From NCBI GenBank assembly GCA_019359395.1, contig JAHHHK010000028.1:1-64000 (forward strand): DNA of 64,000 nt. The letters run 5' to 3'. Below, piece after piece: positions 1-8,830 of this stretch. This DNA comes from Komarekiella atlantica HA4396-MV6 (lineage in GTDB: Bacteria > Cyanobacteriota > Cyanobacteriia > Cyanobacteriales > Nostocaceae). A program made the position numbers and the translations under genes. Below the pieces are notes generated by a model. The model did not search any database, was not told the origin of the DNA, and was given only the letters and a program-made list of their open reading frames with translations. Numbering within the stretch: the stretch's first letter is position 1; each line of letters starts with the position of its first letter.

Positions 1-258
1 CCCGCCAGATAGCGCCTCGTCCTAATTGGCTTTAGGTTATGAGTTTTCAGTCGCAAGTACTCGCCCCGCAGTAGTTCCCCTTAAACCCAATTATGTTTAC
101 TGTTTACCGTTTACTGTTTACTGTCAACAAACCCGCCAGATAGCGCCTCGTCCTAATTGGCTTTAGGTTATGAGTTTTCAGTCGCAAGTACTCGCCCCGC
201 AGTAGTTCCCCTTAAACCCAATTATGTTTACTGTTTACCGTTTACTGTTTACTGTCAA
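1..258. repeat. Tandem direct repeat, 131-bp period, two copies
   Basis: Two almost identical units start at 1 (the first may continue to the left of the window) and at 132. Each ends in a run of TTTACTG-type heptads (about 107-126 and 238-257). A diverged inverted copy lies at about 8823-8935. No ORF crosses it. It is a dispersed cyanobacterial intergenic repeat, locally duplicated. The rest of the gap to the first gene (259-580) is A+T-rich and shows me no other feature. Confidence 0.85.
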
Positions 259-580
259 ATGGGCATGAATAAACGTAACAGCTAGTTATAACTGCCAATT
301 GTCTGTTTTAATCAATACTAAATGCGAACATTTATTTATTGTCAACTTGCCTAATTATGTTTATTTACACCCGGTTATTTGGTTCTATTGGTTATATTTG
401 CCTAAATTTCTTTTAGCAAAGATAGTTTGAACAAGTAAATTTCATCTATAGCATTTACAAAGAGAAGATTTAACAAACCTTGACCTATATCCGCAAATAC
501 TCGCAAGGCTTATGGATTGTTCTCAACTACGCTTGGTATGGAATATAACAAAATAGCGAATATTTTAAAGGAATCATCTT

Positions 581-1537
581 ATGGATAATCCCACTCTTGA
601 ACTTGATAAAGTCCACCATCAATTGATGACTCTGGAACGACCGAAAAAACTTAAAATCCTGGTAGTTGACGATGAGCCAGATAATCTCGATCTGCTTTAT
701 CGTACTTTTCGGCGCGACTTTAATGTCCTGAAAGCCGATAGTGGGATGAACGCTCTCCAAGTATTGGCGGCAGAAGGAGAAGTTGCGGTTATTATCTCCG
801 ATCAACGAATGCCAGAAATGAAAGGAACTGAGTTTCTCAGTAAGACTGTACCTCAGTTTCCTGATACGGTCAGGATAATTCTCACTGGATTTACTGATAT
901 TGAAGACTTAGTAGAAGCAATTAATGCTGGACAAGTCTACAAATATATCACCAAGCCTTGGGATCCAGGGGAACTCAAGGCAGTAGTGCAAAGAGCAGCA
1001 GAAACCTACGACTTGCTTAAACAACGCACAGAAGAATTGCGCCGTGCTCATGCTCAAATGGCACTGCTGACTGTGTTGGTGCAAGTAACCCAAGCTGCTT
1101 CTAGCTTAGAGGAAACTCTCACGCCAATCGCTAGAGCTGTTAATGAAACTCTTGCGGCGGATGGCTGCATTTTGCAACTTACACAGGGAAATACTTTAGT
1201 TGCGACTCAAGGAAGTTACAGCGATACAGGTACAATAGAAAATTGGCTAGTACAAGACCCACTGACTAGCGAGGCGATCGCCACTGGACAAATGCAAGTT
1301 TCCTTAAATGTACCTAAAGACACCAAATTAAATAGTATTAACCACTACCAAAACACGGGTGTGCAAGCACATTTAGTCATCCCGATTAATTATCGAAATG
1401 AACTCTTAGGAGTGTTATCACTACAGTGGAAACAGCCCTGCACTTTGCGAGAAGATGAATTAAAGCTAATTGATTTATCAGCACAACTAGTGGCGATCGC
1501 TCTTACTAGTAGTCGCTTTCATAAAACCACTGTGTAG
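581..1537 (+). CDS. Response regulator with REC receiver and GAF domain
   Basis: This is a 318-residue two-domain signalling protein. Residues about 25-140 form a receiver: acidic pair D30/D31, phosphoacceptor D74 in ISDQRMP, the conserved threonine T102 in LTGFTD, and K125 in KPWDPGEL. That last motif is typical of receivers related to RpfG and hydrogenase-type regulators. Residues about 165-315 look like a GAF domain, with the usual end IDLSAQLVAIAL. There is no DNA-binding, kinase or HD-GYP output, so it probably acts by protein contact or ligand sensing in a phosphorelay. No partner kinase is adjacent. The ATG has an AAGGA-like Shine-Dalgarno sequence just upstream. The ligand of the GAF domain cannot be read from the sequence. 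Confidence 0.85.
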   Translation: MDNPTLELDKVHHQLMTLERPKKLKILVVDDEPDNLDLLYRTFRRDFNVLKADSGMNALQVLAAEGEVAVIISDQRMPEMKGTEFLSKTVPQFPDTVRIILTGFTDIEDLVEAINAGQVYKYITKPWDPGELKAVVQRAAETYDLLKQRTEELRRAHAQMALLTVLVQVTQAASSLEETLTPIARAVNETLAADGCILQLTQGNTLVATQGSYSDTGTIENWLVQDPLTSEAIATGQMQVSLNVPKDTKLNSINHYQNTGVQAHLVIPINYRNELLGVLSLQWKQPCTLREDELKLIDLSAQLVAIALTSSRFHKTTV

Positions 1538-1834
1538 TTGTCCTTTGTCCTCTCTTACCCCTTCGGGGTGATGCCTCCGGCACGCCTGCCGTAGGATGCC
1601 CAAAGGGCTGTAAGGCGAACGCCAGTCCACAAGGGCGGCAGAGCCGCACGTGTGGCTGGTCTCACAAAGTTGAGCCATTCTTTAAGCGGGTTAAGAGACT
1701 TGTGCGTTAGCGTAGTGGTAGCGACGCAGGAGCGTCACTGGTGTCTGAGCGCTGGAAGCCGACGAGCAGACTTTGCGCTTTGTCCTCTGTCCTTGGCAAA
1801 TGACCAATGACTAATGACCAATGACTAATGACCC
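1538..1834. repeat. Intergenic block of nested small repeats and heptad array
   Basis: From about 1550 to 1785 this gap is a mosaic of short GC-rich palindromic modules (for example CCCCTTCGGGG at 1558-1568). From about 1797 to 1838 it is an array of 7-bp units of the AATGACY type, as in the short tandemly repeated sequences of heterocystous cyanobacteria. The array runs directly into the menG start codon, so the 5' leader of menG is made of repeat sequence. Confidence 0.7.
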
Positions 1835-2527
1835 ATGACTAACGAAATTCGTGCCATTTTTAACCGTATTGCTCCAGTCTATGACCAATTGAACGATTGG
1901 TTGAGTCTGGGACAACACCGAATATGGAAGGAAATGGCAGTTAAATGGAGCGCAGCTAAACCAGGAGATACTTGCCTTGATTTGTGTTGCGGTAGTGGGG
2001 ATTTAGCCTTACGTTTGGCGCGACGTGTGGGAACAATGGGACATGTGTACGGAGTAGACTTTTCCCCAAACTTGTTGGAAACTGCCAAACAACGCTCCCA
2101 AAGTCAGTATCCCCAACCTGCGATCACTTGGGTAGAAGCCGATGTCTTAGATTTACCCTTTGACGATAACCAATTTGACGCTGCGACAATGGGCTATGGT
2201 TTAAGAAATGTTAAAGATATTTCTCGCAGTCTCAAAGAGTTATATCGTGTCTTGAAACCAGGTGCTAAAGCTGCGATTTTAGACTTTCACCGACCGAGCA
2301 ATCCTCAGCTACGCACTTTTCAGCAGTGGTATCTGGACGGTTTTGTCGTGCCAGTTGCCAATCATTTAGGTTTAAAGGAAGAATATGCTTATATCAGTCC
2401 CAGCTTAGACCGCTTTCCCATTGGAACAGAGCAAGTAGAGTTAGCTCGTCAAGTTGGTTTTGCAGTTGCCACACACTACCCCATTGTGAACGGTATGATG
2501 GGAGTGCTGGTAGTAAGCAAATTTTAG
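1835..2527 (+). CDS. menG: Demethylphylloquinone/demethylmenaquinone methyltransferase
   Basis: This 230-residue class I SAM-dependent methyltransferase of the UbiE/MenG family carries out the last step of phylloquinone synthesis in cyanobacteria, methylating 2-phytyl-1,4-naphthoquinone for photosystem I. The SAM-binding glycine-rich loop is LDLCCGSGDLA (about residues 48-58). The family signatures IFNRIAPVYDQLND at the N terminus, GYGLRNV in the middle and a C-terminal GMMGVLV stretch are all present. Length is normal. The start ATG lies at the edge of a heptad repeat array and has no clear Shine-Dalgarno sequence. The DUF445 gene follows after about 116 bp of mirrored heptad repeats. Confidence 0.93.
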   Translation: MTNEIRAIFNRIAPVYDQLNDWLSLGQHRIWKEMAVKWSAAKPGDTCLDLCCGSGDLALRLARRVGTMGHVYGVDFSPNLLETAKQRSQSQYPQPAITWVEADVLDLPFDDNQFDAATMGYGLRNVKDISRSLKELYRVLKPGAKAAILDFHRPSNPQLRTFQQWYLDGFVVPVANHLGLKEEYAYISPSLDRFPIGTEQVELARQVGFAVATHYPIVNGMMGVLVVSKF

Positions 2528-2643
2528 ATTTTAGATTCTAGATTTGGGATTGGGGTCTACTGGTAAATAACCAAAGACTCTTGAATCCACAAATCAACAT
2601 TTCATCTAAAATCTAAAGTCCAAAATCCGAAATCCAAAATCCT
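2528..2643. repeat. Mirrored heptad repeats between menG and the DUF445 gene
   Basis: TTTTAGA/TTCTAGA units just after the menG stop are matched in inverted orientation by AAATCTA/AAAATCC units at about 2603-2642. The transcript could fold back on itself, so the gap could act as a weak terminator or processing site. The GTG start at 2644 follows directly. Confidence 0.5.
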
Positions 2644-3879
2644 GTGGATTGGTCTCATCTTTGGCTTTATGTGTCTCCCCCGATATTGGGCGGAGTTATT
2701 GGCTATTTCACAAACGATATAGCCATCAAAATGTTATTTCGTCCCTACAGAGCGATTTATATTGGTGGACGAAGAGTACCGTTTACGCCTGGGTTGATTC
2801 CCCGCAACCAGGAACGTTTGGCTCTAAACATTTCCAATACAATCATGGGGTCGCTGCTGACGCCAGAAGAATTACAAAATTTGGCACGGCGGCTGTTACA
2901 AACAGAACGCGTACAAGCAGCAATTCTCTGGTTGTTACAACTGGCAATTGAACAGATCAAAACGGATAAAAACGAGAAGAGTGCCAAAATTGTGGCAGGT
3001 ATTTTGCGGGATTTGTTAGGAGAATCCTTGCCACGTTTGCTCAAGGTTTTGGCGCGACGCGAAGACTTCTTAGAAGCGCAGATCAATCAAATTTTTGACC
3101 AAATCTTACTGGAGTTTCAACTGAGTGAAGAACAATCTACACGGCTTGCTGATTGGCTATTGCAGGTAGTTTTGCCGCCGGATGTGTTGCGACAGGTAAT
3201 AGTTGATTTTTTAACAGATCGCACGATTCAAATTATTGATGAAGGCTTTCGAGAAAAAACCAGTGGTACGTATTGGGTTGTGGCAAATCTGTTTGGTTTA
3301 CGCAATACTCTTACGAGGCTACGGACGTTTTGCTTGGATGAGAAAGAGACTACCAATGAGCGTTTGCAGGAGTTGATTCAAGAGTTGCAAATGCGCGATC
3401 GCCTTAAGAAGTTTCTGCAAAGCTTATCTTTACAAAACTTGCCAATTGGAACGGTACGCCAATTACGCAAGACGACACGCGAAAGTGTCCGTCATTACCT
3501 ACAAACCAGTGGCAGCGATTTTCTGCAAGGATTAACTGATTCTGTTGATTGGGAAAATATTGCTGTATTGCTGCTGAATCGGCTTAGTACTTCACCTGTT
3601 GTCAGTGCTTCTTTAGAAGTTGTAAGTCAAGAGTTGGCCATAATTTTAGATAGGTATTTAGAAAAAGATTTAGAAGCGATTATGGCGCAGGCAATTCCGA
3701 TTTTGTCGATAGATCAAGTGATTGTTGACCGTGTAAAATCAACTTCACCCGCTGATTTAGAAGCTGCAATTGAGGGAATTGTGAAAAATGAATTGCAGGC
3801 TATTGTAACTTTAGGCGGTGTTTTGGGCTTTGTTGTGGGGTCGTTTCAAGCAGCGTTTCTCTTGTTTAGTCAATGGTAA
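2644..3879 (+). CDS. DUF445 family membrane protein
   Basis: This 411-residue protein has the DUF445 arrangement: an N-terminal membrane segment ([19 protein letters not shown]), the conserved stretch [10 protein letters not shown] followed by FTPGLIPRN, a long helical middle region, and a final hydrophobic segment ([11 protein letters not shown]) that returns to the membrane. The family is broadly conserved but has no settled biochemical role, and I do not assign one. The start is a GTG at 2644; no in-frame ATG precedes it after the menG stop. There is no operon partner downstream, since the next gene faces it. Confidence 0.8.
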   Translation: MDWSHLWLYVSPPILGGVIGYFTNDIAIKMLFRPYRAIYIGGRRVPFTPGLIPRNQERLALNISNTIMGSLLTPEELQNLARRLLQTERVQAAILWLLQLAIEQIKTDKNEKSAKIVAGILRDLLGESLPRLLKVLARREDFLEAQINQIFDQILLEFQLSEEQSTRLADWLLQVVLPPDVLRQVIVDFLTDRTIQIIDEGFREKTSGTYWVVANLFGLRNTLTRLRTFCLDEKETTNERLQELIQELQMRDRLKKFLQSLSLQNLPIGTVRQLRKTTRESVRHYLQTSGSDFLQGLTDSVDWENIAVLLLNRLSTSPVVSASLEVVSQELAIILDRYLEKDLEAIMAQAIPILSIDQVIVDRVKSTSPADLEAAIEGIVKNELQAIVTLGGVLGFVVGSFQAAFLLFSQW

Positions 3880-3942
3880 TTTTTATCCAAATTATGGTTG
3901 TAAATTGCACATATACATAAATAAGTGAAGTTGAGCGATCGC

Positions 3943-4545
3943 CTAATTCAAAATCTGTGCTAAATCCAGCACAAACCCAGGCAATACATCCTCTCCTGAC
4001 AAGCTAGTAGAGGATTCCAAAACTTCAACATCCTGTCCTAGGCAGTAAATTTCTACTCTTTGGTTCTGAGGATCAATTAGCCAGCCTAAGCGCACACCGT
4101 TGTCTATGTACTCCTGCATTTTTTGTTTTACAGTTTTTAAGCTATCTGAAGCAGAGCGTAATTCTACCGCAAAATTGGGAGCCATCGGTAGGAATCTTGT
4201 AGGGTCTGGATTTAAGGCTTCTAATCGCCCCCGGCTCACCCAAGATGCATCAGGCGTAGACACAGAGTGGCTTGTCGTCAGACATCGATTCGCACCATTA
4301 GGGAGCTTGAAGCCCGTTGAGGATTCAAAAGCTAGCCCTGTACCATCAGCATCAGCCCAATTTCCTAAGCGCTGTGTCAGTCTACTATTCCGATTTCCGC
4401 TTCCCCATCCAGTTGGTGGCATGATAATTAATTCTCCCTCTGCCGTGCGCTCAAGTCGCAAATCTCGATTATTCTGACACAGTTGGAAGAACTGTTCATC
4501 TGTTAACTCAATGGCGGGACTTAAGTTGAGGATAAGTGCAGTCAT
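3943..4545 (-). CDS. Uma2 family (DUF820) putative PD-(D/E)XK nuclease
   Basis: This 200-residue protein belongs to a family that is very abundant in cyanobacteria and has a restriction-endonuclease-like fold. Visible family features are ELTDEQFFQLCQNN, the acidic PDASWV motif (D99), the FAVELRS strand (E128) followed by a lysine-rich helix ending MQEYIDNG, and GWLIDPQNQ. Biological function is not established for most members. Residues 88-97 (CLTTSHSVST) interrupt the normally continuous run from LPNGANR to PDASWV, as if about 30 bp of repeat had inserted in frame. It faces the DUF445 gene convergently. Many family members carry degenerate catalytic sites, so activity is uncertain. Confidence 0.8.
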   Translation of the reverse strand: MTALILNLSPAIELTDEQFFQLCQNNRDLRLERTAEGELIIMPPTGWGSGNRNSRLTQRLGNWADADGTGLAFESSTGFKLPNGANRCLTTSHSVSTPDASWVSRGRLEALNPDPTRFLPMAPNFAVELRSASDSLKTVKQKMQEYIDNGVRLGWLIDPQNQRVEIYCLGQDVEVLESSTSLSGEDVLPGFVLDLAQILN

Positions 4546-4582
4546 TGTTGCCTGGTGAATATCGCTAAATGTAGCCTAGCAC

Positions 4583-5536
4583 TTACCAATCACGGTAGAG
4601 TTTTTCGGCATAGAACATAATTTCTTCATTTGGTAGTCTAATTTTTGGTTTTTGCCGAGGATACAAGCTTTCAACTGCACCCGTGTCTTGCTCAATCACT
4701 GTGGCTGCTGCTTGTAAAACTGAGTTTTTAAACAGAAACTTCATTAAATGATTGATGTTTTTGGCATACATCAAAATAAATGTTTTAGTTCTTGTTTCTG
4801 TTTCAGGATAGAGAATGTGAATTTGAGCAATATTACCAATAGGTGTTTTAGCCAAGAAGGCTGTAGTTGAGGGAAAAGCATATTCTAGTGTGTTACTAAG
4901 AGTTTTTGGAAATATACCTAAAATAGGATTTTTAACAATTTCTCCTATGGTATTGTCAGATCTTGTAAGCTCTTGTTTTACTTTGGCGTAGTATCCTTGT
5001 TCTTCAAAAGAACTGACGTTACATGATGAAATTTTAAACAGTTCTTTATGAGTACCATTTTGGTGATTATAGTCATAGTTAACCATTAAGTTACTCAAGA
5101 AGTCACCTTGAATACTTTTTTCGCCAGCTACTCCGATGAATTGATATTCATCTACAATTCTTTGATGCAAATCTGGGGTAGGTAATCTTGGTTCAAATCC
5201 AGCATAAGTCCAGATGCAATCATTACTAACAATTAGCTCTAATGGCTTGGTAATTGGCTGAGTATCTTTTTTATCTTCTTGGTAGAGTCTACCTTGTCCA
5301 TCAAATTCCAGTGCATGAAAAGGGCAAGTAATAGTATCTCTTTCTTGACAAACCCACCCATCTGATAAGGATGCTTGCATATGTGGACAGATATTATCAA
5401 GAGCAAACACTTCGCCTTTTTGGTTTTGCCAAATGACATAATCGTGTCCGTTTAAAGTAATTTTATTGGGTTGATTAACTCCTAGCATCGACTTATGAGC
5501 AATCAACCAAGGTGCGCCAGGTAAAATTGGTTCCAT
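4583..5536 (-). CDS. Rieske non-heme iron oxygenase, alpha-subunit type
   Basis: This 317-residue protein has an N-terminal Rieske [2Fe-2S] domain with ligands C50/H52 and C71/H74 (CPHMQ and CPFH). A C-terminal catalytic domain carries the mononuclear iron motif D155-x2-H158-x4-H163, with a late IEQDTGAVE stretch supplying the probable third ligand. It therefore looks like a complete, soluble oxygenase that needs an outside reductase, and none is adjacent. The substrate is not identifiable. It is transcribed divergently from the TetR gene at 5901, and the operator-like sites between them suggest induction by a small molecule that is the substrate or a related compound. Confidence 0.82.
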   Translation of the reverse strand: MEPILPGAPWLIAHKSMLGVNQPNKITLNGHDYVIWQNQKGEVFALDNICPHMQASLSDGWVCQERDTITCPFHALEFDGQGRLYQEDKKDTQPITKPLELIVSNDCIWTYAGFEPRLPTPDLHQRIVDEYQFIGVAGEKSIQGDFLSNLMVNYDYNHQNGTHKELFKISSCNVSSFEEQGYYAKVKQELTRSDNTIGEIVKNPILGIFPKTLSNTLEYAFPSTTAFLAKTPIGNIAQIHILYPETETRTKTFILMYAKNINHLMKFLFKNSVLQAAATVIEQDTGAVESLYPRQKPKIRLPNEEIMFYAEKLYRDW

Positions 5537-5606
5537 TTTTCCTCCAATAAAATCTAAACTTTTTTATTTGTGATAGGATTAGCCCTTTCAAAATGTATTT
5601 TTGTTA

Positions 5607-5658
5607 GTGTCTTAGTGGTTAAAAAACTAACTTTTGAACCACCAAGGCACTAAGACAC
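5607..5658. repeat. Inverted repeat of the CCAAGGCACTAAGACAC type
   Basis: GTGTCTTAGTG at 5607-5617 is matched exactly in inverse at 5648-5658 (CACTAAGACAC). Imperfectly paired GGTT/AACC bases lie inside. It lies upstream of the Rieske gene, on the far side of the TetR sites from the tetR gene. It looks like a small dispersed palindromic repeat rather than an operator. Confidence 0.6.
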
Positions 5659-5796
5659 GAAGGTAAAAATCCCAAAACTTAGTAAATTTTTTTGGGCTTT
5701 TTACCCACCTTGAAAAGGCTAATGAAATGAGCAAAGCTACCAAGCTTATGCTCGGCTGACTTCGGATATTGCATTATTGAGTTACGAGAGTCTAGT

Positions 5797-5814
5797 TAAC
5801 TAATTTTTTAGTTA
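5797..5814. promoter_or_regulatory. Putative TetR operator, site 1
   Basis: This is an 18-bp perfect inverted repeat: arms TAACTAA and TTAGTTA around TTTT. A second site at 5854-5871 differs at one base. Both lie between the divergent Rieske and TetR genes, the usual place for autoregulatory TetR-family operators. Confidence 0.6.
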
Positions 5815-5853
5815 GTTATTAATTTAATCAATCTCATGTTGTATGTCAACTAC

Positions 5854-5871
5854 TAACCAATTTTTTAGTTA
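5854..5871. promoter_or_regulatory. Putative TetR operator, site 2
   Basis: Arms TAACCAA and TTAGTTA flank TTTT, with 17 of 18 bases identical to site 1, 57 bp away. The site ends about 29 bp before the tetR GTG start, so binding here could repress tetR itself. Confidence 0.6.
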
Positions 5872-5900
5872 AGATATTTCCGTCAGTATGATGAAAAAAT

Positions 5901-6569
5901 GTGAGTCGTTCAACACAGTCAAAACTCTCATCTAAAAAACCGCGTCAGGTGCGCGATGCAGAGGCTACGAAAAAGCAGATTCTCGATGCAGCGGAAGCAG
6001 AGTTCGCCAGATATGGACTCAGTGGGGCGCGGACAGAAGCGATCGCCAAAAGTGCCGGTGTAACCACAGCGATGATTTATTACTACTTCGAGAGCAAGGA
6101 AGGACTATATAAAGCTGTTTTGCAACGTCCTGCTGTGGAAATGCATGAAGGGTTCCAGCAGCTAAATCTGGATCAGTTACCACCAGAGGAAGCCTTGAAG
6201 GTGCTAGTCAAAGAGGCGATCGCTTACGAAGCTGCTCACCCGCACCGAGGGATGCTTTGGTTCCAAGAAGCAAACCAAAATCAGGGAAAGTATTTTAAAC
6301 AAGGTAATTGGCAAGAAAATTTCGGGTATCTCATCAGGATTTTAGAACGGGGGATGACAGAGGGTTGTTTCCGTCAGATCGATCCATTTCTTACCACCCT
6401 GCATATTGTTGGAGTTTGTAACTTATACTTCAATGCTTACGAAAATATCAAGCATACTAGACCCGATTTGCAACTGCTGAGTCCTGAAATGATTGAGCAG
6501 CATACCCAGGGAGCGGTTAATTTTGTTTTGGCTGGTGTGCAAGCAATCAAAGTTAAAAGCGAGGAGTGA
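5901..6569 (+). CDS. TetR/AcrR family transcriptional regulator
   Basis: This 222-residue repressor-type protein has an N-terminal helix-turn-helix of the TetR class at residues about 20-70: KKQILDAAEAEFARYG, then ARTEAIAKSAGVTTAMIYYYFESKEGLY. The C-terminal ligand and dimerisation domain is divergent, as usual. The start is GTG at 5901; the ATG codons just upstream are out of frame or followed at once by a stop. A lysine- and arginine-rich N-terminal tail precedes the HTH. It is divergent from a Rieske oxygenase with two operator-like palindromes between, so it probably controls that gene and itself. The inducer is unknown. Confidence 0.88.
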   Translation: MSRSTQSKLSSKKPRQVRDAEATKKQILDAAEAEFARYGLSGARTEAIAKSAGVTTAMIYYYFESKEGLYKAVLQRPAVEMHEGFQQLNLDQLPPEEALKVLVKEAIAYEAAHPHRGMLWFQEANQNQGKYFKQGNWQENFGYLIRILERGMTEGCFRQIDPFLTTLHIVGVCNLYFNAYENIKHTRPDLQLLSPEMIEQHTQGAVNFVLAGVQAIKVKSEE

Positions 6570-6629
6570 GGATAACTATAATTTTTTGTGCAATGTTCCT
6601 ATCGGTATATAGACAAAATGTTAATCTTT

Positions 6630-7148
6630 TTAACTTTCTAGCATAGCGCGAATATCTTTTAGCATCAGAAATAAATGTAATGGATCTGTTGGGCTAGGTT
6701 CAAAGTCAAATTGTTGATACCAGCTACGGGCTTTCTCATCTTTCGCGTGAACTAATAATGCACGAATACCAATCAGATCAGCTGCTTGGTTTATGCGAAT
6801 TAAGCAGTTTTTTAGTAAGCCTCTCCCTATACCTTTGTTTTGAAATTCTTTGCTTACCGCTAACCGAGCTAATAAAGCTACAGGGATAGGATATTTTGGT
6901 AAACCTTTAGATATACGAGGCGGTGCATTCTCATGAATAACAGACGCTACAGTGATAGTGTAATAACCAATTACATCACTTTCTAAGCAAGCGACATAGG
7001 TTGTTGAACTATCAGATTGCTGATTTTTTAAAGCATATTTGTTTAAATGATTGTTTAAATCGGAATTCCCACAATCAAAGTTTTTTAGATCGTGGGATTT
7101 TGATAATTTAGTGATATATAAATTGTTAGATGCCACAAGACTACTCAA
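6630..7148 (-). CDS. GNAT-family acetyltransferase toxin (TacT/AtaT type)
   Basis: This 172-residue GNAT protein starts with ITKLSKSHDLKNFDCGNSDLNNHL, a beginning typical of toxins that acetylate aminoacyl-tRNA. The acetyl-CoA loop is FQNKGIGRGLL, and the C terminus has the usual WYQQFDFEPSPTDPLHLFLML. It overlaps the upstream DUF1778 gene by 8 bp, so the two are translationally coupled, antitoxin first. Family knowledge predicts that the toxin blocks translation unless held by its partner. The target tRNA cannot be told from the sequence. Confidence 0.85.
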   Translation of the reverse strand: MSSLVASNNLYITKLSKSHDLKNFDCGNSDLNNHLNKYALKNQQSDSSTTYVACLESDVIGYYTITVASVIHENAPPRISKGLPKYPIPVALLARLAVSKEFQNKGIGRGLLKNCLIRINQAADLIGIRALLVHAKDEKARSWYQQFDFEPSPTDPLHLFLMLKDIRAMLES

Positions 7149-7419
7149 ATACGCTAGGCTCAGTTAACAAACGACGTAAACGTGGTTTTTCAACACATGG
7201 AGCATCAAGAGCGTCTTGAAAAGCTTGCCATTGTTCATCGTTTAGCGCAAAAAGCTTTCGATTTGTTAAAGTGTCTTGTGCAGCTTGCAAGCCATGTTCA
7301 AGCAGAAATTCACTAACATTTTTATGACTTGCTGCTGCTGCTTGCTGTAAAAGCTTTTTAACGCTAGAGCTAGTACGGATATCAATTCGTTCAGTCCTAG
7401 ATTCACTTAGGTGACTCAT
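7141..7419 (-). CDS. DUF1778 (TacA-type) ribbon-helix-helix antitoxin
   Basis: This is a 92-residue protein. The N-terminal half (RTERIDIRTSSSVKKLLQQAAAASHKNVSEFLLEHG) is the DUF1778 ribbon-helix-helix DNA-binding domain. The C-terminal half is the extended, charged stretch that typically wraps the GNAT toxin (LNDEQWQAFQDALDAP, then the end LLTEPSVFE). It is the first gene of a two-gene minus-strand operon and normally represses its own promoter. I do not see a clear palindromic operator in the 175 bp upstream. Confidence 0.85.
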   Translation of the reverse strand: MSHLSESRTERIDIRTSSSVKKLLQQAAAASHKNVSEFLLEHGLQAAQDTLTNRKLFALNDEQWQAFQDALDAPCVEKPRLRRLLTEPSVFE

Positions 7420-7594
7420 ACTTTTAATTAGGCTATCCTCTCTAAACCAAAGTTAACATACACACATTGTCCTGACAATAAGTAGGTCAACAGGTGCAAT
7501 AAGCCGTATTTTTACACAATCTTTCTTTAGACATAAATTTTTTTCATTTGTACTTTTGTTACAATTATTGATATTTTTCCCTAAAAATAACACT

Positions 7595-8644
7595 ATGGCT
7601 TTATATGCTGAATTACATCGACACTTGGGTGGCTCCGTTGTACCCCGTGTTTTATGGCGATATTTTGAGCGACATTCTTCTGAGTTGATTTCCCGTTTTG
7701 CTGACTATTCAGAATTTGAAGATTTTTACACACGACCACGCAATACCCTAGATGAGTATCTTGAATTGCACACCTTGGTAGAGAGTGTGCAAACTGTGGA
7801 AACTTTGCCTTACTTTATCTATCGCTTGGTGCGGGGTGCTTATATTTTTGAAAATTTGGCTTATCTAGAACTGCGCTACACTCCATATTTACGGACACCT
7901 GAGCATCTGAGTCAATCACAAAGAATTGACAAGATGGCAGAAATTGTGGAAGTAGTAGGAAAAGCTAGTCATCCGCCAGAATATCCGATTGTCACTAGCC
8001 AAATTCTCTGTATGCACTCGCGTTTACCCTATGAGGTGAATAAGGCGATTGTTGATTTAGCAGTGCAAAACAAACATTATGTTTGTGCGGTAGATATAGC
8101 GGGTGGTGATAGCTACTATGCCGATCGCTTAGAAGAATGGATTAGTCTATATGATTATGCGCGATCGCAGGGCGTCAACACCACCGGACACCTCTATGAA
8201 ACCACAGCAGGTTGTTACCCACAACTATTACCCTATCTAATGCGGATTGGTCACGGTATCCAAATTCCCCTACTATATCCAGAGTTACTCAAGGATGTAG
8301 CTAAACGCAGACAATGTTTAGAAGTTTGTCCAACAACTTACATCAAAACTGGTACTTTACAGGATATACGTCAACTCAAATTAGTTTTTGACCGTTGTTT
8401 TGATGCTGGGGTAGACATCGCTATTTGTACAGATAACGCCGGTTTGCACAATGTGCGTCTACCTTTTGAGTATGAAAATCTTTTAACTTACGACATTATT
8501 AACTTTGAACAGCTGCAAGCTTGTCAAGATGCAGCTTTTCGTCATGCTTTTGCTTGGCCCTACAGTCAACGTCCCGCATCTATGTTGAGTGGGTTGCTAA
8601 AACCTGAAATTTCCAAAGTTTTAGTTATGGGGGATATTAATTAG
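7595..8644 (+). CDS. Adenosine deaminase family metal-dependent hydrolase
   Basis: This 349-residue amidohydrolase-fold protein is similar to adenosine deaminase and adenine deaminase. The metal pair H8-x-H10 (ELHRHLGG) lies at the very N terminus. Later come VDIAGGD, a TGHLYET segment where adenosine deaminases have the catalytic HAGE, the IGHG histidine and the metal-binding aspartate in CTDNAGL. The departure from HAGE means that the deaminated base, or even deamination itself, is uncertain. I start at the ATG at 7595. A TTG 39 bp upstream is in frame but would put a hydrophobic tail before the metal-binding strand, which the family does not have. It stands alone, with repeats downstream. 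Confidence 0.75.
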   Translation: MALYAELHRHLGGSVVPRVLWRYFERHSSELISRFADYSEFEDFYTRPRNTLDEYLELHTLVESVQTVETLPYFIYRLVRGAYIFENLAYLELRYTPYLRTPEHLSQSQRIDKMAEIVEVVGKASHPPEYPIVTSQILCMHSRLPYEVNKAIVDLAVQNKHYVCAVDIAGGDSYYADRLEEWISLYDYARSQGVNTTGHLYETTAGCYPQLLPYLMRIGHGIQIPLLYPELLKDVAKRRQCLEVCPTTYIKTGTLQDIRQLKLVFDRCFDAGVDIAICTDNAGLHNVRLPFEYENLLTYDIINFEQLQACQDAAFRHAFAWPYSQRPASMLSGLLKPEISKVLVMGDIN

Positions 8645-8670
8645 CAGTCAACAGTCAACAGTAAACAGTA

Positions 8671-8830
8671 AACAGTTCACACTGAGCGTACTCCTAGGTC
8701 GAAGCGAGCTACGCGTAGCGTTTCGTAGAGAAGCCAAAGTGTTAACAGTTAACAGTTCACACTGAGCGTACTCCTAGGTCGAAGCAAGCTACGCGTAGCG
8801 TCTCGTAGAGAAATCGAAGTGTTAACAGTC
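8671..8830. repeat. Tandem duplication with an exact 80-bp period
   Basis: Two copies (8671-8750 and 8751-8830) differ at only a few positions. Each contains the perfect palindrome GCTACGCGTAGC followed by a TCGTAGAG module that also occurs in the repeats at 16760-16800 and 19380-19410. Short GTAAACAGT units precede it. It lies downstream of the deaminase gene and carries no ORF. Confidence 0.8.

Noticed and set aside
1-258. CRISPR array
   Set aside because: Only two 131-bp units in tandem with no unique spacers; an ordinary tandem duplication.
1487-1678. 63-codon minus-strand ORF after the response regulator
   Set aside because: It lies in intergenic repeat mosaic and overlaps the end of a real gene.
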